Of a stretch of DNA of 64,000 bases, positions 15,071 through 23,263 are shown in pieces; positions within the stretch are counted from its first letter, which is position 1; every line of letters begins with the position of its first letter. The notes below the pieces were generated by a model. The model ran no database searches and had not been told where the DNA came from. It was given only the letters and a program-made list of their open reading frames with translations. The translations under genes were made by a program, and so were the position numbers. Origin of the DNA: Acidaminococcus fermentans DSM 20731 (lineage in GTDB: Bacteria > Bacillota > Negativicutes > Acidaminococcales > Acidaminococcaceae); NCBI RefSeq assembly GCF_000025305.1, contig NC_013740.1, positions 1,240,001 through 1,304,000 of the forward strand, given 5' to 3'.

Positions 15071-15117
15071 AGCGGATTCCAATCCCGCTACATGGACTAG
15101 AGAAGATCTTCTTCTCT
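15071..15117 (-). promoter_or_regulatory. Two-hairpin leader of the lysis operon
   Basis: AGCGGATT/AATCCCGCT and AGAGAAGA/TCTTCTCT hairpins lie between the phage motif and the first lysis gene. They could act in attenuation or simply stabilise the transcript; no T-run follows on the minus strand. Confidence 0.35.
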
Positions 15118-15123
15118 ACCTGT

Positions 15124-15153
15124 AACAGGACAGAACCCGCTGGGTTGAGTACC
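15124..15153 (-). promoter_or_regulatory. Phage 30-bp motif, site 1
   Basis: AACAGGACA-N15-AGTACC, 82 bp before the first lysis gene. Same architecture as sites at 13031 and 21301. Confidence 0.6.
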
Positions 15154-15179
15154 GGAATTATTTGATTTTTAAAGATATT

Positions 15180-15208
15180 TTCACTTTATGGGCAATTAGT
15201 AGTATTAT
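15180..15208 (+). promoter_or_regulatory. Promoter of the secreted-protein pair
   Basis: TTCACT, 17-bp spacer, TATTAT, about 54 bp before the ATG at 15262, which has AGGAAGGAGCATTAAAC. It reads opposite to the flanking phage operons. Confidence 0.5.
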
Positions 15209-15261
15209 AAAGACAGCAGAATAGATAGGGGTATTTTTTATTTTAGGAAGGAGCATTAAAC

Positions 15262-16014
15262 ATGAAAAAAGGGTATGTCGTAACCAAATCGCTTCTATTT
15301 TTTGCATTTCTATTTTCAATATTCCTATCTGGTTACTCCAAGGCATTAGCAGCACCATTAGATTCACGTTGGAAATTATATAACTCTGTAAGCAGCCTTA
15401 ATCAATATTATGACATTAAAACTATTGAATATGATCCTAATGAACAAATTGCCAAAGTCTGGACTTTATGTACAGATAGTAAAAGTGGAGAATCAAAAAG
15501 GCTAGAGTTATCAGCGATATCCTTTAAATATAAGTCTTCTGATATGGCAATGCAAATTGTTACATATAATGATAATGGAGATCCGATAACTAGAAAGATT
15601 TCAGAAACATATACATGGCGTTATATTCCTCCAGACACTCCTATTGAAGCCTTGGCCAATAGTGTTGCCTCTGAACTGCACATTAAACCAATATACCCAG
15701 GGGGTCCAGATCGTTGGAAATGGTTACGTTCGACAGATAAATATGGATTATATGTAGCAAAAGATACAATAACATATGATCCAGATCTATCTGAGTACTC
15801 AATTTGGACAAAAAGAATATATCTTAATAATTATAGGCCAGAAACATTATATTCCGTTAATTTTGTTGATAAAACCATATGGGTAGCACAACCGACGTCG
15901 CCTTGGATCCGATATGAAGGTCATATCCATCCTTTTCCAGAAAGCGATGAAGAATACATATATAATGCTGTCAAAGATTTAGCGCAAAATCTTAAATATA
16001 CACAGAATCAGTAA
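15262..16014 (+). CDS. Secreted protein with a repeated domain (250 aa)
   Basis: Signal peptide (SLLFFAFLFSIFLSGYSKAL, cut near Ala30). Two related halves follow: 'RWKLYNSVSSLNQYYDIKTI..YDP..', and 'RWKWLRSTDKYGLYVAKDTI..YDP..', each with a Trp-rich beta pattern. This fits tandem copies of the surface-adhesin E-type domain common in Negativicutes envelopes. Probably periplasmic or surface. AT-rich compared with the flanking phage genes, and transcribed oppositely, so it looks like cargo (a moron). Confidence 0.7.
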   Translation: MKKGYVVTKSLLFFAFLFSIFLSGYSKALAAPLDSRWKLYNSVSSLNQYYDIKTIEYDPNEQIAKVWTLCTDSKSGESKRLELSAISFKYKSSDMAMQIVTYNDNGDPITRKISETYTWRYIPPDTPIEALANSVASELHIKPIYPGGPDRWKWLRSTDKYGLYVAKDTITYDPDLSEYSIWTKRIYLNNYRPETLYSVNFVDKTIWVAQPTSPWIRYEGHIHPFPESDEEYIYNAVKDLAQNLKYTQNQ

Positions 16015-16041
16015 ATCGAAAGCAATGGAGATGTTGATAAA

Positions 16042-16548
16042 TTGAGAACCAAAAGAGCATCTGTATGTACATTTATTTTGATAGTATTCTTCATTTTTAC
16101 TATTATTGTACCAGTATATGCCAATGATATAGACAACTCGAATTATATCCAAAATGCTAGTATAGGAAACATTACCTTTGATGATGATTTTGACTTAGAT
16201 ACGATTAGTGAAGTATTAGGTCCTTTTGATAGTGTCGAAAAAACAATAACTGATACTGGATTTATAGAAAAAACCTATTATTTTGAAAGAGGTACTGTTG
16301 ATGTTTTATTTGATAAAGTTGTCGGTGCAACTGTAATTTTCCCAACTTCTCCAACTGGTGAAACACTTAGCACTCCACGAGGAGTAACTGTCGGAGAATA
16401 TAAGACGCAGATTCTAAAAGCATATGGAAGGCCTGCTTATGTACAATCAGATATTTATTTTTATGGAGAAGGCCCATATAACCTTTGTTTTCACCTAAAT
16501 AAATCAGGGTATGTTAAAGCTATTAGTTATTTTGTGGATGGACTATGA
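16042..16548 (+). CDS. Secreted hypothetical protein (168 aa)
   Basis: Starts at TTG (LRTKRASVCTF) after TGGAGATG; a signal peptide runs through VPVYAND. The mature part ends with a unit GVTVGEYKTQILKAYGRPAY ... YNLCFHLNKSGYVKAISYF that resembles the fragment at 42522-42710 (GMTAQDIIDAYGQPSFSYNG). The family is unnamed; the pattern recalls 'small-protein A/BLIP-like' periplasmic repeats. Co-transcribed with the upstream secreted gene (27-bp gap). Confidence 0.65.
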   Translation: MRTKRASVCTFILIVFFIFTIIVPVYANDIDNSNYIQNASIGNITFDDDFDLDTISEVLGPFDSVEKTITDTGFIEKTYYFERGTVDVLFDKVVGATVIFPTSPTGETLSTPRGVTVGEYKTQILKAYGRPAYVQSDIYFYGEGPYNLCFHLNKSGYVKAISYFVDGL

Positions 16549-16696
16549 TTGAATCGCAATGGCACAAGTAATGGGAGTATACTGTTGTTACCTTCAGGAA
16601 ATCTACATTCCTGATCCGCAATGTTTCTTACTGACATACATATCACAGTTTTCATTCTTGACTGATTTGTAGTTACCTGATAAAATAATCAATCCA

Positions 16697-16887
16697 AAGT
16701 ACTCTTCTTTCTAGGCTTCAGGGCAGCGCTCTTTCCGGCACTTTGCGGAGCGGTGATTTTCGTCGCGGATTAGCAGCAATATATATCAGGTTGCAGCTTT
16801 TCCGTCGGGCGGATTACTGTCCAGAATAGAATCGGCGCCGGAGCCGGTTGGTGAAGGTAGCCGCCACCAGAGAAGAGTACTTTTTTA
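16697..16887. other. GC-rich structured element bounded by inverted repeats
   Basis: Terminal inverted repeats AAAGTACTCTTCTTTCT (from ~16696) and AGAGAAGAGTACTTT (to ~16887) enclose ~160 bp rich in GC hairpins (for example GGCGCCGGAGCCGG and GGTAGCCGCCACC). The flanks are AT-rich. It may be a MITE or a structured RNA; I could not match it to a riboswitch class I know. Confidence 0.45.
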
Positions 16888-16898
16888 TTTGAATAATA

Positions 16899-16937
16899 GA
16901 AATGGGTATGTGATTCGCTCGCATACCCATTTATTTT
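16899..16937 (+). terminator. Bidirectional terminator
   Basis: AATGGGTATG / CATACCCATT hairpin followed by TATTTTTT on the plus strand. It lies at the convergence of the secreted pair and the DNA polymerase gene. Confidence 0.75.
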
Positions 16938-18926
16938 TTAGTCCTTCTGATAAAACTCACATGCATACCCATCTGCCCGAAGCACCAACCCTTCCGCCCA
17001 GGGAGGTGTCCGTCCCATCTCTTCACAGATAGCATCGACGCTGGTGTCTTTGGGACACTCGATAATCAGTTCATCATGGACATGGCCGACGATGGCACAG
17101 CATCGCAACGTCTGCATGGCATAACAGAGAATGTCCCGGCTGATGCCCTGGACGATGTTTTCCACGAACTTTGGTCCGTAGCTTTCCAGCTGTTCCCATT
17201 TCTTGGTGGCTCCAATGCCTTCATAGGTGACGGATTCCCCGCCGAAGCGGTTCTCGCCTATCCGGGGCTTTACGTAAGAAAGTCTCCGCCCGCTGGGCAA
17301 TTCGATGAACAGCATCCCGCTCTGGCAAAAAAAGCGAATGTTATTCACCCAGACGGGGATTCTCTGTTTGATGGTGGTCTTCACCGCCCCATCTACCTGC
17401 CACCAGAAATCTACGATGTGGGGATTGGCTGACCGCCAGGACTGAACCAGGTTCCCCAGCTCCTCTTCCGGGATTCCCATATCCAGAGCTCCCATAGCCT
17501 TCAAAGCACCAACAGACCCGCCATAGCCACAGGCCAATTCTGCGATTTTCCCTTTCTGGCGGAGATTCCCATTGATGCCATGTTTCACAACAGGCACCCC
17601 AAACATCTGACTGGCCGTTGAACAGTAGATATCCTTCCCGGCTGCAAAATCCTCGGACTTCCACCTTTCCCCCGCCAACCAGGAAATGACCCTTGCCTCG
17701 ATGGCTGAGAAGTCCGAAACCACAAATTTCATCCCAGCCCGAGGCACAAAAGCCGTCCGGATCAGCTGGGACAACACGTCGGGGATAGAATCGTAGAGAA
17801 GGTCCAGGGCTTCGTAGTTTCCCTGACGCACCAACTCCCGGGCCTCGGATAAGTCCGGCAGATGGTTCTGGGGAAGATTTTGCAATTGGATATGCCGGCC
17901 GGCAAACCGTCCGGTCCTATTGGCCCCATAAAACTGGAACATACCTCTGGCTCGTCCATCCTTACAAGCCGTCATTTCCATGGCCTGATATTTCTTCACC
18001 GAGGACTTGGCCAGTTTCTGTCGGAGCAACAGGACGCTGCGCAAAGGCTCCTGGGCGGTTTTCAATAGTTCCTGGACATTCTTCTTTCCCAGGGAATCCG
18101 TCTTTAATCCATGCTGTTCCAACCAGTCCAACATCTGGATGACAGAATTGGGGTTCTCCAGACCAGTCCGTTCCTTCAGGGCTGCCATTAGGCTCTCCCG
18201 GCTTTTGGCATCCAGGGCCACCGCTTGTTTGGCCAGTTCCAGATCAATGGCGATACCCCGATCGTTGATTTCTTGGTCCAGATGGTATTCCTCCCACACC
18301 TGTTTCGGCACTGGGTACTTTTGCAATCGCTGTTGAATGGCCATTTCCACTTCCACGTCCCGTTTGTTGTAAGATTTGAACAGGTTCCATTTGTCCAGGG
18401 CATGTTGAGGGAGATTTCTGGTCCGGCCGCCGTTGGCCTTGGTTTCCTTGCAGGGGATGCAGAAATACCGGATCAGCTCCCGCCCTTCCTTCATCTTCTG
18501 GTTGTCCAGATTCAGCACGGCCCCCACTCCCTCCAAAGAAAGGGGCAGCCCCAGATAGGCGGACCAGACCATGGAACACTTCCATCCGGCCGGATTCAGG
18601 AACCGGGCACATTTCTTGGATAGGGGATGCTGGTCATGAAAGGGGTCCAAGCTCCTTCCCAGGTCAGTGAGGTGCCGGGACAAACACACCCGTTCGAAGT
18701 TGGCATTGAAGGCCCATTTGGTAACGGTGTCATCGGTCAGGGCATCCAGGATTTCTTCCGGGATGGATTCTCCCTGGGCCAGATCGACGACCTGCACGGG
18801 TCCTCCATCCACTGCATACCCGAAAAGAAGGATTTCAAAGGCGGGAGACTCGGCATACTTATAGACACCGCATTTGGCCAGGTTCACATCGCTGTATGTT
18901 TCGATATCAATACTGAGAGTTTTCAT
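16938..18926 (-). CDS. Phage DNA polymerase, family A
   Basis: 662 residues from the ATG at 18926 (GAGGTGAAGTTT upstream; a GTG three codons earlier is possible). The N-terminal 3'-5' exonuclease begins LSIDIETYSD (DIET motif). Polymerase motif A is VSDFSAIEARVISWLAGE, motif B is RQKGKIAELACGYGGSVGAL, and motif C is VGHVHDELIIECP (HDE). This is the common siphophage replicative polymerase. It heads the late part of the leftward replication operon 21251-16938. Confidence 0.95.
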   Translation of the reverse strand: MKTLSIDIETYSDVNLAKCGVYKYAESPAFEILLFGYAVDGGPVQVVDLAQGESIPEEILDALTDDTVTKWAFNANFERVCLSRHLTDLGRSLDPFHDQHPLSKKCARFLNPAGWKCSMVWSAYLGLPLSLEGVGAVLNLDNQKMKEGRELIRYFCIPCKETKANGGRTRNLPQHALDKWNLFKSYNKRDVEVEMAIQQRLQKYPVPKQVWEEYHLDQEINDRGIAIDLELAKQAVALDAKSRESLMAALKERTGLENPNSVIQMLDWLEQHGLKTDSLGKKNVQELLKTAQEPLRSVLLLRQKLAKSSVKKYQAMEMTACKDGRARGMFQFYGANRTGRFAGRHIQLQNLPQNHLPDLSEARELVRQGNYEALDLLYDSIPDVLSQLIRTAFVPRAGMKFVVSDFSAIEARVISWLAGERWKSEDFAAGKDIYCSTASQMFGVPVVKHGINGNLRQKGKIAELACGYGGSVGALKAMGALDMGIPEEELGNLVQSWRSANPHIVDFWWQVDGAVKTTIKQRIPVWVNNIRFFCQSGMLFIELPSGRRLSYVKPRIGENRFGGESVTYEGIGATKKWEQLESYGPKFVENIVQGISRDILCYAMQTLRCCAIVGHVHDELIIECPKDTSVDAICEEMGRTPPWAEGLVLRADGYACEFYQKD

Positions 18927-18986
18927 AAACTTCACCTCGAGAAAAGCGGCGAGGCATAAAGCCCCGCCGCCACCATTTTCCGTTCT

Positions 18987-19166
18987 TTATTTCAGGAAAG
19001 ATTCCATTTGTTTACGGTGATACTCTTCTTCCCGATGCCAGGCGATTTCTTCATCACGCTGGTCTTTCTTGATGTCGGTGTAAGTCAGTGCCAGAATGAA
19101 TCCAAAAATACCCAGTGCAACAAGGCAATACAGAGCTTCCAGAATCAGTTTCAGTGTCGTTTCCAT
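18987..19166 (-). CDS. Small membrane protein (59 aa)
   Basis: METTLKLILEALYCLVALGI then a second hydrophobic part and a charged helix DIKKDQRDEEIAWHREEEYH. Ribosome site AAGGGAGGATAAATT. One or two membrane segments at the N-terminus. It sits between the polymerase and DUF2815 genes, in the operon; role unknown. Confidence 0.65.
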   Translation of the reverse strand: METTLKLILEALYCLVALGIFGFILALTYTDIKKDQRDEEIAWHREEEYHRKQMESFLK

Positions 19167-19179
19167 AATTTATCCTCCC

Positions 19180-19658
19180 TTAAGCCAGGAAATCATCATC
19201 GTCTGCGGAAGCAAAGTCATCCTCTGCCCGGGGCTTGCCTCCCAGAGGTTCCCCGTCCCGGATCTTCTGCAGGTTGTTCAGGCCGCAGGCAATCCCCTTA
19301 TTCCCGTTGCTGTTGAAAGCATAGAAGTTGATGGAGGCCCGGCCATACACCCCGGAATACACTTCGGGGCGTTCCAGGATCTGCTGGCAGTCGGCGTCCA
19401 CGATTCCGGGCTTCGTGGCAGAGTTGGCGTTGATGAAGAAACTGCCTTTGTAGGCATCATCTCCAGGGCGTTCCAGGTCCCCGTCCCGCAGCGGGGTCTT
19501 GATGGCTTCCAGGGCTGGCACCACACGGCCGTTCCCCTTCAGTTTCTCTTCCCCTTCTTGGTAGGCGGCCTTGATGGCAGCCCGGACCTTTTGGCATAAC
19601 TCCAGCGGGTGCTTGCCCCGGTAATCACTTTGCACGGATTCACATAATTCTTAGACAT
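19180..19658 (-). pseudogene. DUF2815 protein, internal deletion and frameshift
   Basis: The N-terminus (MSKNYVNPCKVITGASTRWS, start at 19658 with GAAGGAG) and the C-terminal ~135 residues (KVRAAIKAAYQEGEEKLKGN ... YSGVYGRASINFYAFNSN ... GIACGLNNLQKIRDGE) belong to the DUF2815 ssDNA-binding/recombination-associated family but are in different frames. About 33 family-typical residues between them are missing, so a deletion of ~100 bp shifted the frame. A 151-residue product starting inside the gene is possible but would lack the N-terminus. Confidence 0.75.
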
Positions 19659-20799
19659 TCTCGTTTTCTCCTTCATTTTCCTTAGAAAAATCATCAGCCG
19701 CTGTATGCATGGACGGCCGTTTGTCTGTTTCCGGTACCAGGACCGGTTTGCCCTGGGGCTTTTCAATAAGGTCCGTCAACAGTTCATCGAACCGGCGTTT
19801 CCCCAGCAGTTTGGTAAGGGCCGTAATCCCCAGGAGTTTCTTCTCATAGGGAGAATACCCGGCTTCTTCCACCTTGGCGGCTACGGCTTCTTCGTTCACG
19901 TACCGCCGGTTGGACCGACCTTCCACCACTTTCCATCCAGCCCAGTTCTTGCCGGAAAGAGCCTGCTGCAGGGCATATTCCTTCACGTCCCCAGCCCAGG
20001 TCACCAGTTCATCGGCTTTGGCCAGGATGGCTTCCACTTCGGTATCTTCCAGGGTGGAAGGCATGGCAAAGTCATATTTGGCCAGTTCCAGGTTGTACTC
20101 CGCCCGTTTCCGGCAGGTAGCCCTGATCTTGCAGAACCGGCAGTGGTCACCGGCCTTGTACTCCCCTTCTCCCCCGGATGCCAGTTCCGCCGTAGGCTTC
20201 AGCACCGTTTCAGCCCATTGGAGCAGCTCCTCCTTGGACAGGGTGCAGGTGCTGACGTTTTCCCGCCTTGGCTGGAAGATGGTCATGGAGACTTTCTGGA
20301 TATCGTAGATCCCGTCAAAAAGTTCCAGGGCCCCCAGGGCGTAACACATCATCTGGGGATTTTTCTCCGCTTCCACCAGGACTCCCAGCCCATGCTTGTA
20401 GTCGATGACGGAAAGGGTATCGTCCGCCACAATAAGGCAGTCTCCCGTGCCGAATCCTTCCGGCACCCACCGTGAAAAGTCCAGGCGCTGTTCCACCAGG
20501 ACCAGGGGATCCTTGCAGGTCGTTTTGGCAGCGGCCAGGGTTTCCAGTACAAACTGGGCATAGGCATCGGTGCATTCAGCCATTTCCTCATCGAAATACG
20601 TCAGGGACTTGGTGGGATCTTTCCCTTTCTGTCCCAGGGCCTTCTTCATCTTGTATTCGCAAAGGGCATGGGCTTCCGTCCCCTGTTTGGCAAAGTCGCT
20701 CTGTACATCCGGCAGTCTGGCGCATTCTATAGCTGAGGGCGGGCAGGCCAGCCAGCGGTAGCTGGACGAAGCGGAAAGGACCGCATGGTTACCCGGCAT
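19651..20799 (-). CDS. DUF2800 PD-(D/E)XK nuclease (382 aa)
   Basis: Starts MPGNHAVLSASSSYRWLACP, typical of phage DUF2800. RecB/Cas4-like features: KQGTEAHALCEYKMKK, GTGDCLIVADDTLSVIDYKHG (D...D-x-K core), and a Cys cluster with HCRFCKIRATCRKRAEYN likely binding an Fe-S cluster. It probably acts with the DUF2815 protein in phage recombination. Overlaps both neighbours by 8-11 bp. Confidence 0.9.
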   Translation of the reverse strand: MPGNHAVLSASSSYRWLACPPSAIECARLPDVQSDFAKQGTEAHALCEYKMKKALGQKGKDPTKSLTYFDEEMAECTDAYAQFVLETLAAAKTTCKDPLVLVEQRLDFSRWVPEGFGTGDCLIVADDTLSVIDYKHGLGVLVEAEKNPQMMCYALGALELFDGIYDIQKVSMTIFQPRRENVSTCTLSKEELLQWAETVLKPTAELASGGEGEYKAGDHCRFCKIRATCRKRAEYNLELAKYDFAMPSTLEDTEVEAILAKADELVTWAGDVKEYALQQALSGKNWAGWKVVEGRSNRRYVNEEAVAAKVEEAGYSPYEKKLLGITALTKLLGKRRFDELLTDLIEKPQGKPVLVPETDKRPSMHTAADDFSKENEGENENV

Positions 20800-21100
20800 G
20801 GCCCATCACCTCCAGGTCCTTCAAGAAAGCATCATACTTTTCCGGATCCAGACTGGACAGCTTGTCCGCCCTGTAATGGTGGATCAGGTTCCGGACTTCT
20901 TCCGTGAACCCCTGCCGGGACTTGTCCGCCGCCACTTTCCTCACTTCTTCCAGTGTCAGCGTTCTGGGAACGGGTTCTTTCTTCGGGGATTCCGGAGCCG
21001 GTGCTTTTTCTTCGGACCGCAGGGCTTCCGCAATCTTCAGAAGGGCTTTTCCACAGGTTTCCAGCTCAGCGGATAATTTGACCAACGTTTCCTTTGTCAT
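20789..21100 (-). CDS. Phage replication-operon protein (103 aa)
   Basis: N-terminal heptad-like helix (LVKLSAELETCGKALLKIAE), a Pro/Glu linker (EEKAPAPESPKKEPVP) and a C-terminal LTLEEVRKVAADKSRQGFTE ... EKYDAFLKDLEVMG segment. The C-terminal part resembles the phage proteins annotated 'rRNA biogenesis protein rrp5', whose function is unknown and probably unrelated to that name. Overlaps DUF2800 by 11 bp. Confidence 0.7.
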   Translation of the reverse strand: MTKETLVKLSAELETCGKALLKIAEALRSEEKAPAPESPKKEPVPRTLTLEEVRKVAADKSRQGFTEEVRNLIHHYRADKLSSLDPEKYDAFLKDLEVMGHAG

Positions 21101-21251
21101 AATGTTTGACTCCTTTCGCTTTTCTCTCTTGTCTCAGGATCATGATGTGCCGGGCCGCACGTTCTGCCGTGTCACTGATTTTCATCAGCACTCTGGCCAG
21201 TTCCCGGTCCAAAGCCTGACTCCGCTCTTGAAGCGCTTGTGCATTCTCCAT
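21066..21251 (-). CDS. Small helical phage protein (61 aa)
   Basis: MENAQALQERSQALDRELAR followed by a helical basic C-terminus. The ATG at 21251 has AGAAAGGAGGACAAGCC; earlier in-frame Met residues lack a site. First gene of the leftward replication operon, 50 bp below the phage 30-bp motif. Overlaps the next gene by 35 bp. Confidence 0.6.
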   Translation of the reverse strand: MENAQALQERSQALDRELARVLMKISDTAERAARHIMILRQERKAKGVKHYDKGNVGQIIR

Positions 21252-21300
21252 GGCTTGTCCTCCTTTCTGAAGGTTTCTTGTTTTTCCCCCCTTCACCATT

Positions 21301-21330
21301 AACAGGACAAGTTCACCTAGTTTAAGTACC
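21301..21330 (-). promoter_or_regulatory. Phage 30-bp motif, site 2
   Basis: AACAGGACA-N15-AGTACC upstream of the replication operon; same spacing as the sites at 13031 and 15124. Confidence 0.6.
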
Positions 21331-21380
21331 GATTTTAGAAAAATCCGGCCAGAAATTTTCCAGCCGGATGTGCCAAACCT

Positions 21381-21956
21381 TTACCGATAGTCATTCATCT
21401 GCTCGCGAAGCTGTTCCAAGAGCTTATGCTTTCTTTTATTTACCCCTTTCTGAGAAAGGCCCACCTCACGGCCAATGTCCACTTCACTGATTCCGTTGCT
21501 AGCCATGTTCAGGATGGTCCGGTCCACTTCTTCCAACTTGGCCAGCTCCTCACGCAAGACTTTCAGAAGTTCCTCTTTCACCAAAATCTCGTCCAAACTA
21601 TCCTGCCCAGTTTCATCCATAAATCCGTATTCCGTTTCACACAGCTGCTCAAAGGAAACAGGCGTATCCCAACCCTGGACGGAGGGATCATACCGGTGTT
21701 CCTCTTGGGCTTTTTCCCGTTTCTTCCGTTTTTCGGCCAGCCGCTGCTGCCGTTTATCTTCCCTCCATATTGGCCGCATATAGGCCTCATATTGTTCTTT
21801 GGTAGCCGGTATGAGGATAGCACGGACTAGCCGATTTCCAATTTTCAACCACTGCTGTGGCGCGTTTTCAAATTCCTTCGTAATAATGGTCCCCTCCTTC
21901 ACTTCCAAGGGAATGTAGTACTGCTGTTTGACACTGCTTTTCGCTTGATTGGCCAT
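21381..21956 (-). CDS. Phage sigma-70 region 4-like regulator (191 aa)
   Basis: Start MANQAKSSVKQQYYI with GAAGGAG upstream. The C-terminus is an HTH of the sigma region 4 type: LEEVDRTILNMASNGISEVD then IGREVGLSQKGVNKRKHKLL. Related phage proteins (ArpU/sigma-like) switch on phage operons. It is the best candidate for a factor that reads the three 30-bp motifs, which is an inference. The middle is a charged coiled segment (KRQQRLAEKRKKREKAQEEH). Confidence 0.8.
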   Translation of the reverse strand: MANQAKSSVKQQYYIPLEVKEGTIITKEFENAPQQWLKIGNRLVRAILIPATKEQYEAYMRPIWREDKRQQRLAEKRKKREKAQEEHRYDPSVQGWDTPVSFEQLCETEYGFMDETGQDSLDEILVKEELLKVLREELAKLEEVDRTILNMASNGISEVDIGREVGLSQKGVNKRKHKLLEQLREQMNDYR

Positions 21957-22336
21957 GTGCGGACTCCTTCGCAAAATGCGAAGCGAAGATCCACACAGGC
22001 AGCCTGTTGTAATCGGTCATAGGTGCTCCTCGCTCCGTATGGCCAACCATCCCAGTAGGCTGGTGCTAAATTATCCGTCTGTCCCATCGCTCTGGGCACT
22101 CCCGCGTCCGATAGTGAACTTTGGGACAGAAATTTTTCCACAAAGATCCGTAATTTTTTTTGTATTTATCGAGAGTATGATAAAATATAGGTAAATTGTG
22201 ATATTTTCCTTGGGATTCAAATATTTGTTTCTTGGATCTGCCTTCAGTCTACCAAATTGCTTGTTTTGAAAATCGGACTGGACGGACAGATTCGGACAGA
22301 TTCGGACAGACCTATCTTCCGAAGGGGGTGCACTAA
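21957..22336. other. Phage-defence boundary, no gene
   Basis: No supportable ORF. The left half is moderately GC-rich and phage-like; from about 22140 base composition drops sharply. TATGAT/TAAAAT near 22170-22190 is a possible rightward -10 for the ABC-3C operon. Confidence 0.4.
22283..22312. repeat. Three tandem CGGACAGATT decamers
   Basis: CGGACAGATT, CGGACAGATT, CGGACAGACC in direct succession, with a partial ATCGGACTGGA just upstream. The period of 10 bp puts the units on one DNA face. The last unit lies 24 bp before the TTG start of the operon, well placed for an operator. Confidence 0.6.
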
Positions 22337-23263
22337 TTGAAATTTTCAGATTTCGCCAATGGCTTATACCCTTTTTGTTCGGGACGCTTGAAAAAAGAAC
22401 AATATTTCAATGAATTAATTGGAAATTTTATTCAAGATTCCGCTTTGGATTCATGCCCTGTTCTTGGGAAAAAACGTGACACAAAATATCGATATATACA
22501 AGGTAAACGTAACTTTACCCCTAGTGATGCCAAATACATATATGATTATCGCGACAAAAAAAAGTTCTCGGCCTGGATTGCACATCAGGATGACGAATTT
22601 AATTCATATGACGGTATAAAAAAATGGTTGGAAAGTAATGGTATAAATGATGAGTATGTAGATGACGCCTGTGCAGACTTATTTGAAGAAATCATATTGG
22701 CACTTACCGACAACACCTCATCAAACGATGTTTCACAACTAAAAGTTGATTTGTCAGTAATTAATGATATAGAGGAAAAAATAAAGTGCCTCCCTCGGCC
22801 GATCTCTGTACCGGTTCCAAAGAAAGCAACTGAAAATGAAAAACAGTATATTGAAGAATTATTCAGGGCCTATGGTGATGCAGAAAATCTTCCGATGTTT
22901 TCTGCAACTGATCTAGACAAATACCCAGATTATTTCGAGGACCTTAATGATCGTCGGATTGATTTCTATGCTGCTGTTTCTATCCAAAGAGGTGTTTTAG
23001 AGCTGCACGGTAAAAATCTCGCTAACCAGTTCGATGTCCTTAAAGAGGAAGTCCTAGATGGAGTAAAAGATACTGTCCGAAAATCCCACCCTAATGGGTA
23101 CGAACGAATGCTTTCCGTAATGGAACTTGCCGTAGCATTGCCAGTTCCAAACTACCTTTTAAGTTCGTCCCCATTCTGGATTAGCGGAAAAATCAAAAAA
23201 GGTGTGTGTCACCATCTTGTAAACGACCATAAAATAAGGTGGATAAAGGAAAAGCATGAATAA
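22337..23263 (+). CDS. ABC-three-component system, first component (308 aa)
   Basis: Starts at TTG with GAAGGGGGTGCACTAA upstream. MKFSDFANGLYPFCSGRLKK, a long helical body and a C-terminal part with KIRWIKEKHE. Together with the two genes that follow, it fits the ABC-3C defence operon: an effector or scaffold protein, a small middle component and a Rad50-like ATPase. The specific effector activity is not apparent from motifs. Much more AT-rich than the phage genes to the left, suggesting separate acquisition. Confidence 0.65.
   Translation: MKFSDFANGLYPFCSGRLKKEQYFNELIGNFIQDSALDSCPVLGKKRDTKYRYIQGKRNFTPSDAKYIYDYRDKKKFSAWIAHQDDEFNSYDGIKKWLESNGINDEYVDDACADLFEEIILALTDNTSSNDVSQLKVDLSVINDIEEKIKCLPRPISVPVPKKATENEKQYIEELFRAYGDAENLPMFSATDLDKYPDYFEDLNDRRIDFYAAVSIQRGVLELHGKNLANQFDVLKEEVLDGVKDTVRKSHPNGYERMLSVMELAVALPVPNYLLSSSPFWISGKIKKGVCHHLVNDHKIRWIKEKHE

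Noticed and set aside
16697-16887. An FMN or cobalamin riboswitch
   Set aside because: The conserved GTGAAATTCC-type or B12-box sequences are missing and no vitamin gene follows.
22283-22312. Tandem decamers as plasmid-type iterons marking an origin
   Set aside because: Only three 10-bp units, no Rep gene next to them; promoter position makes an operator more likely.
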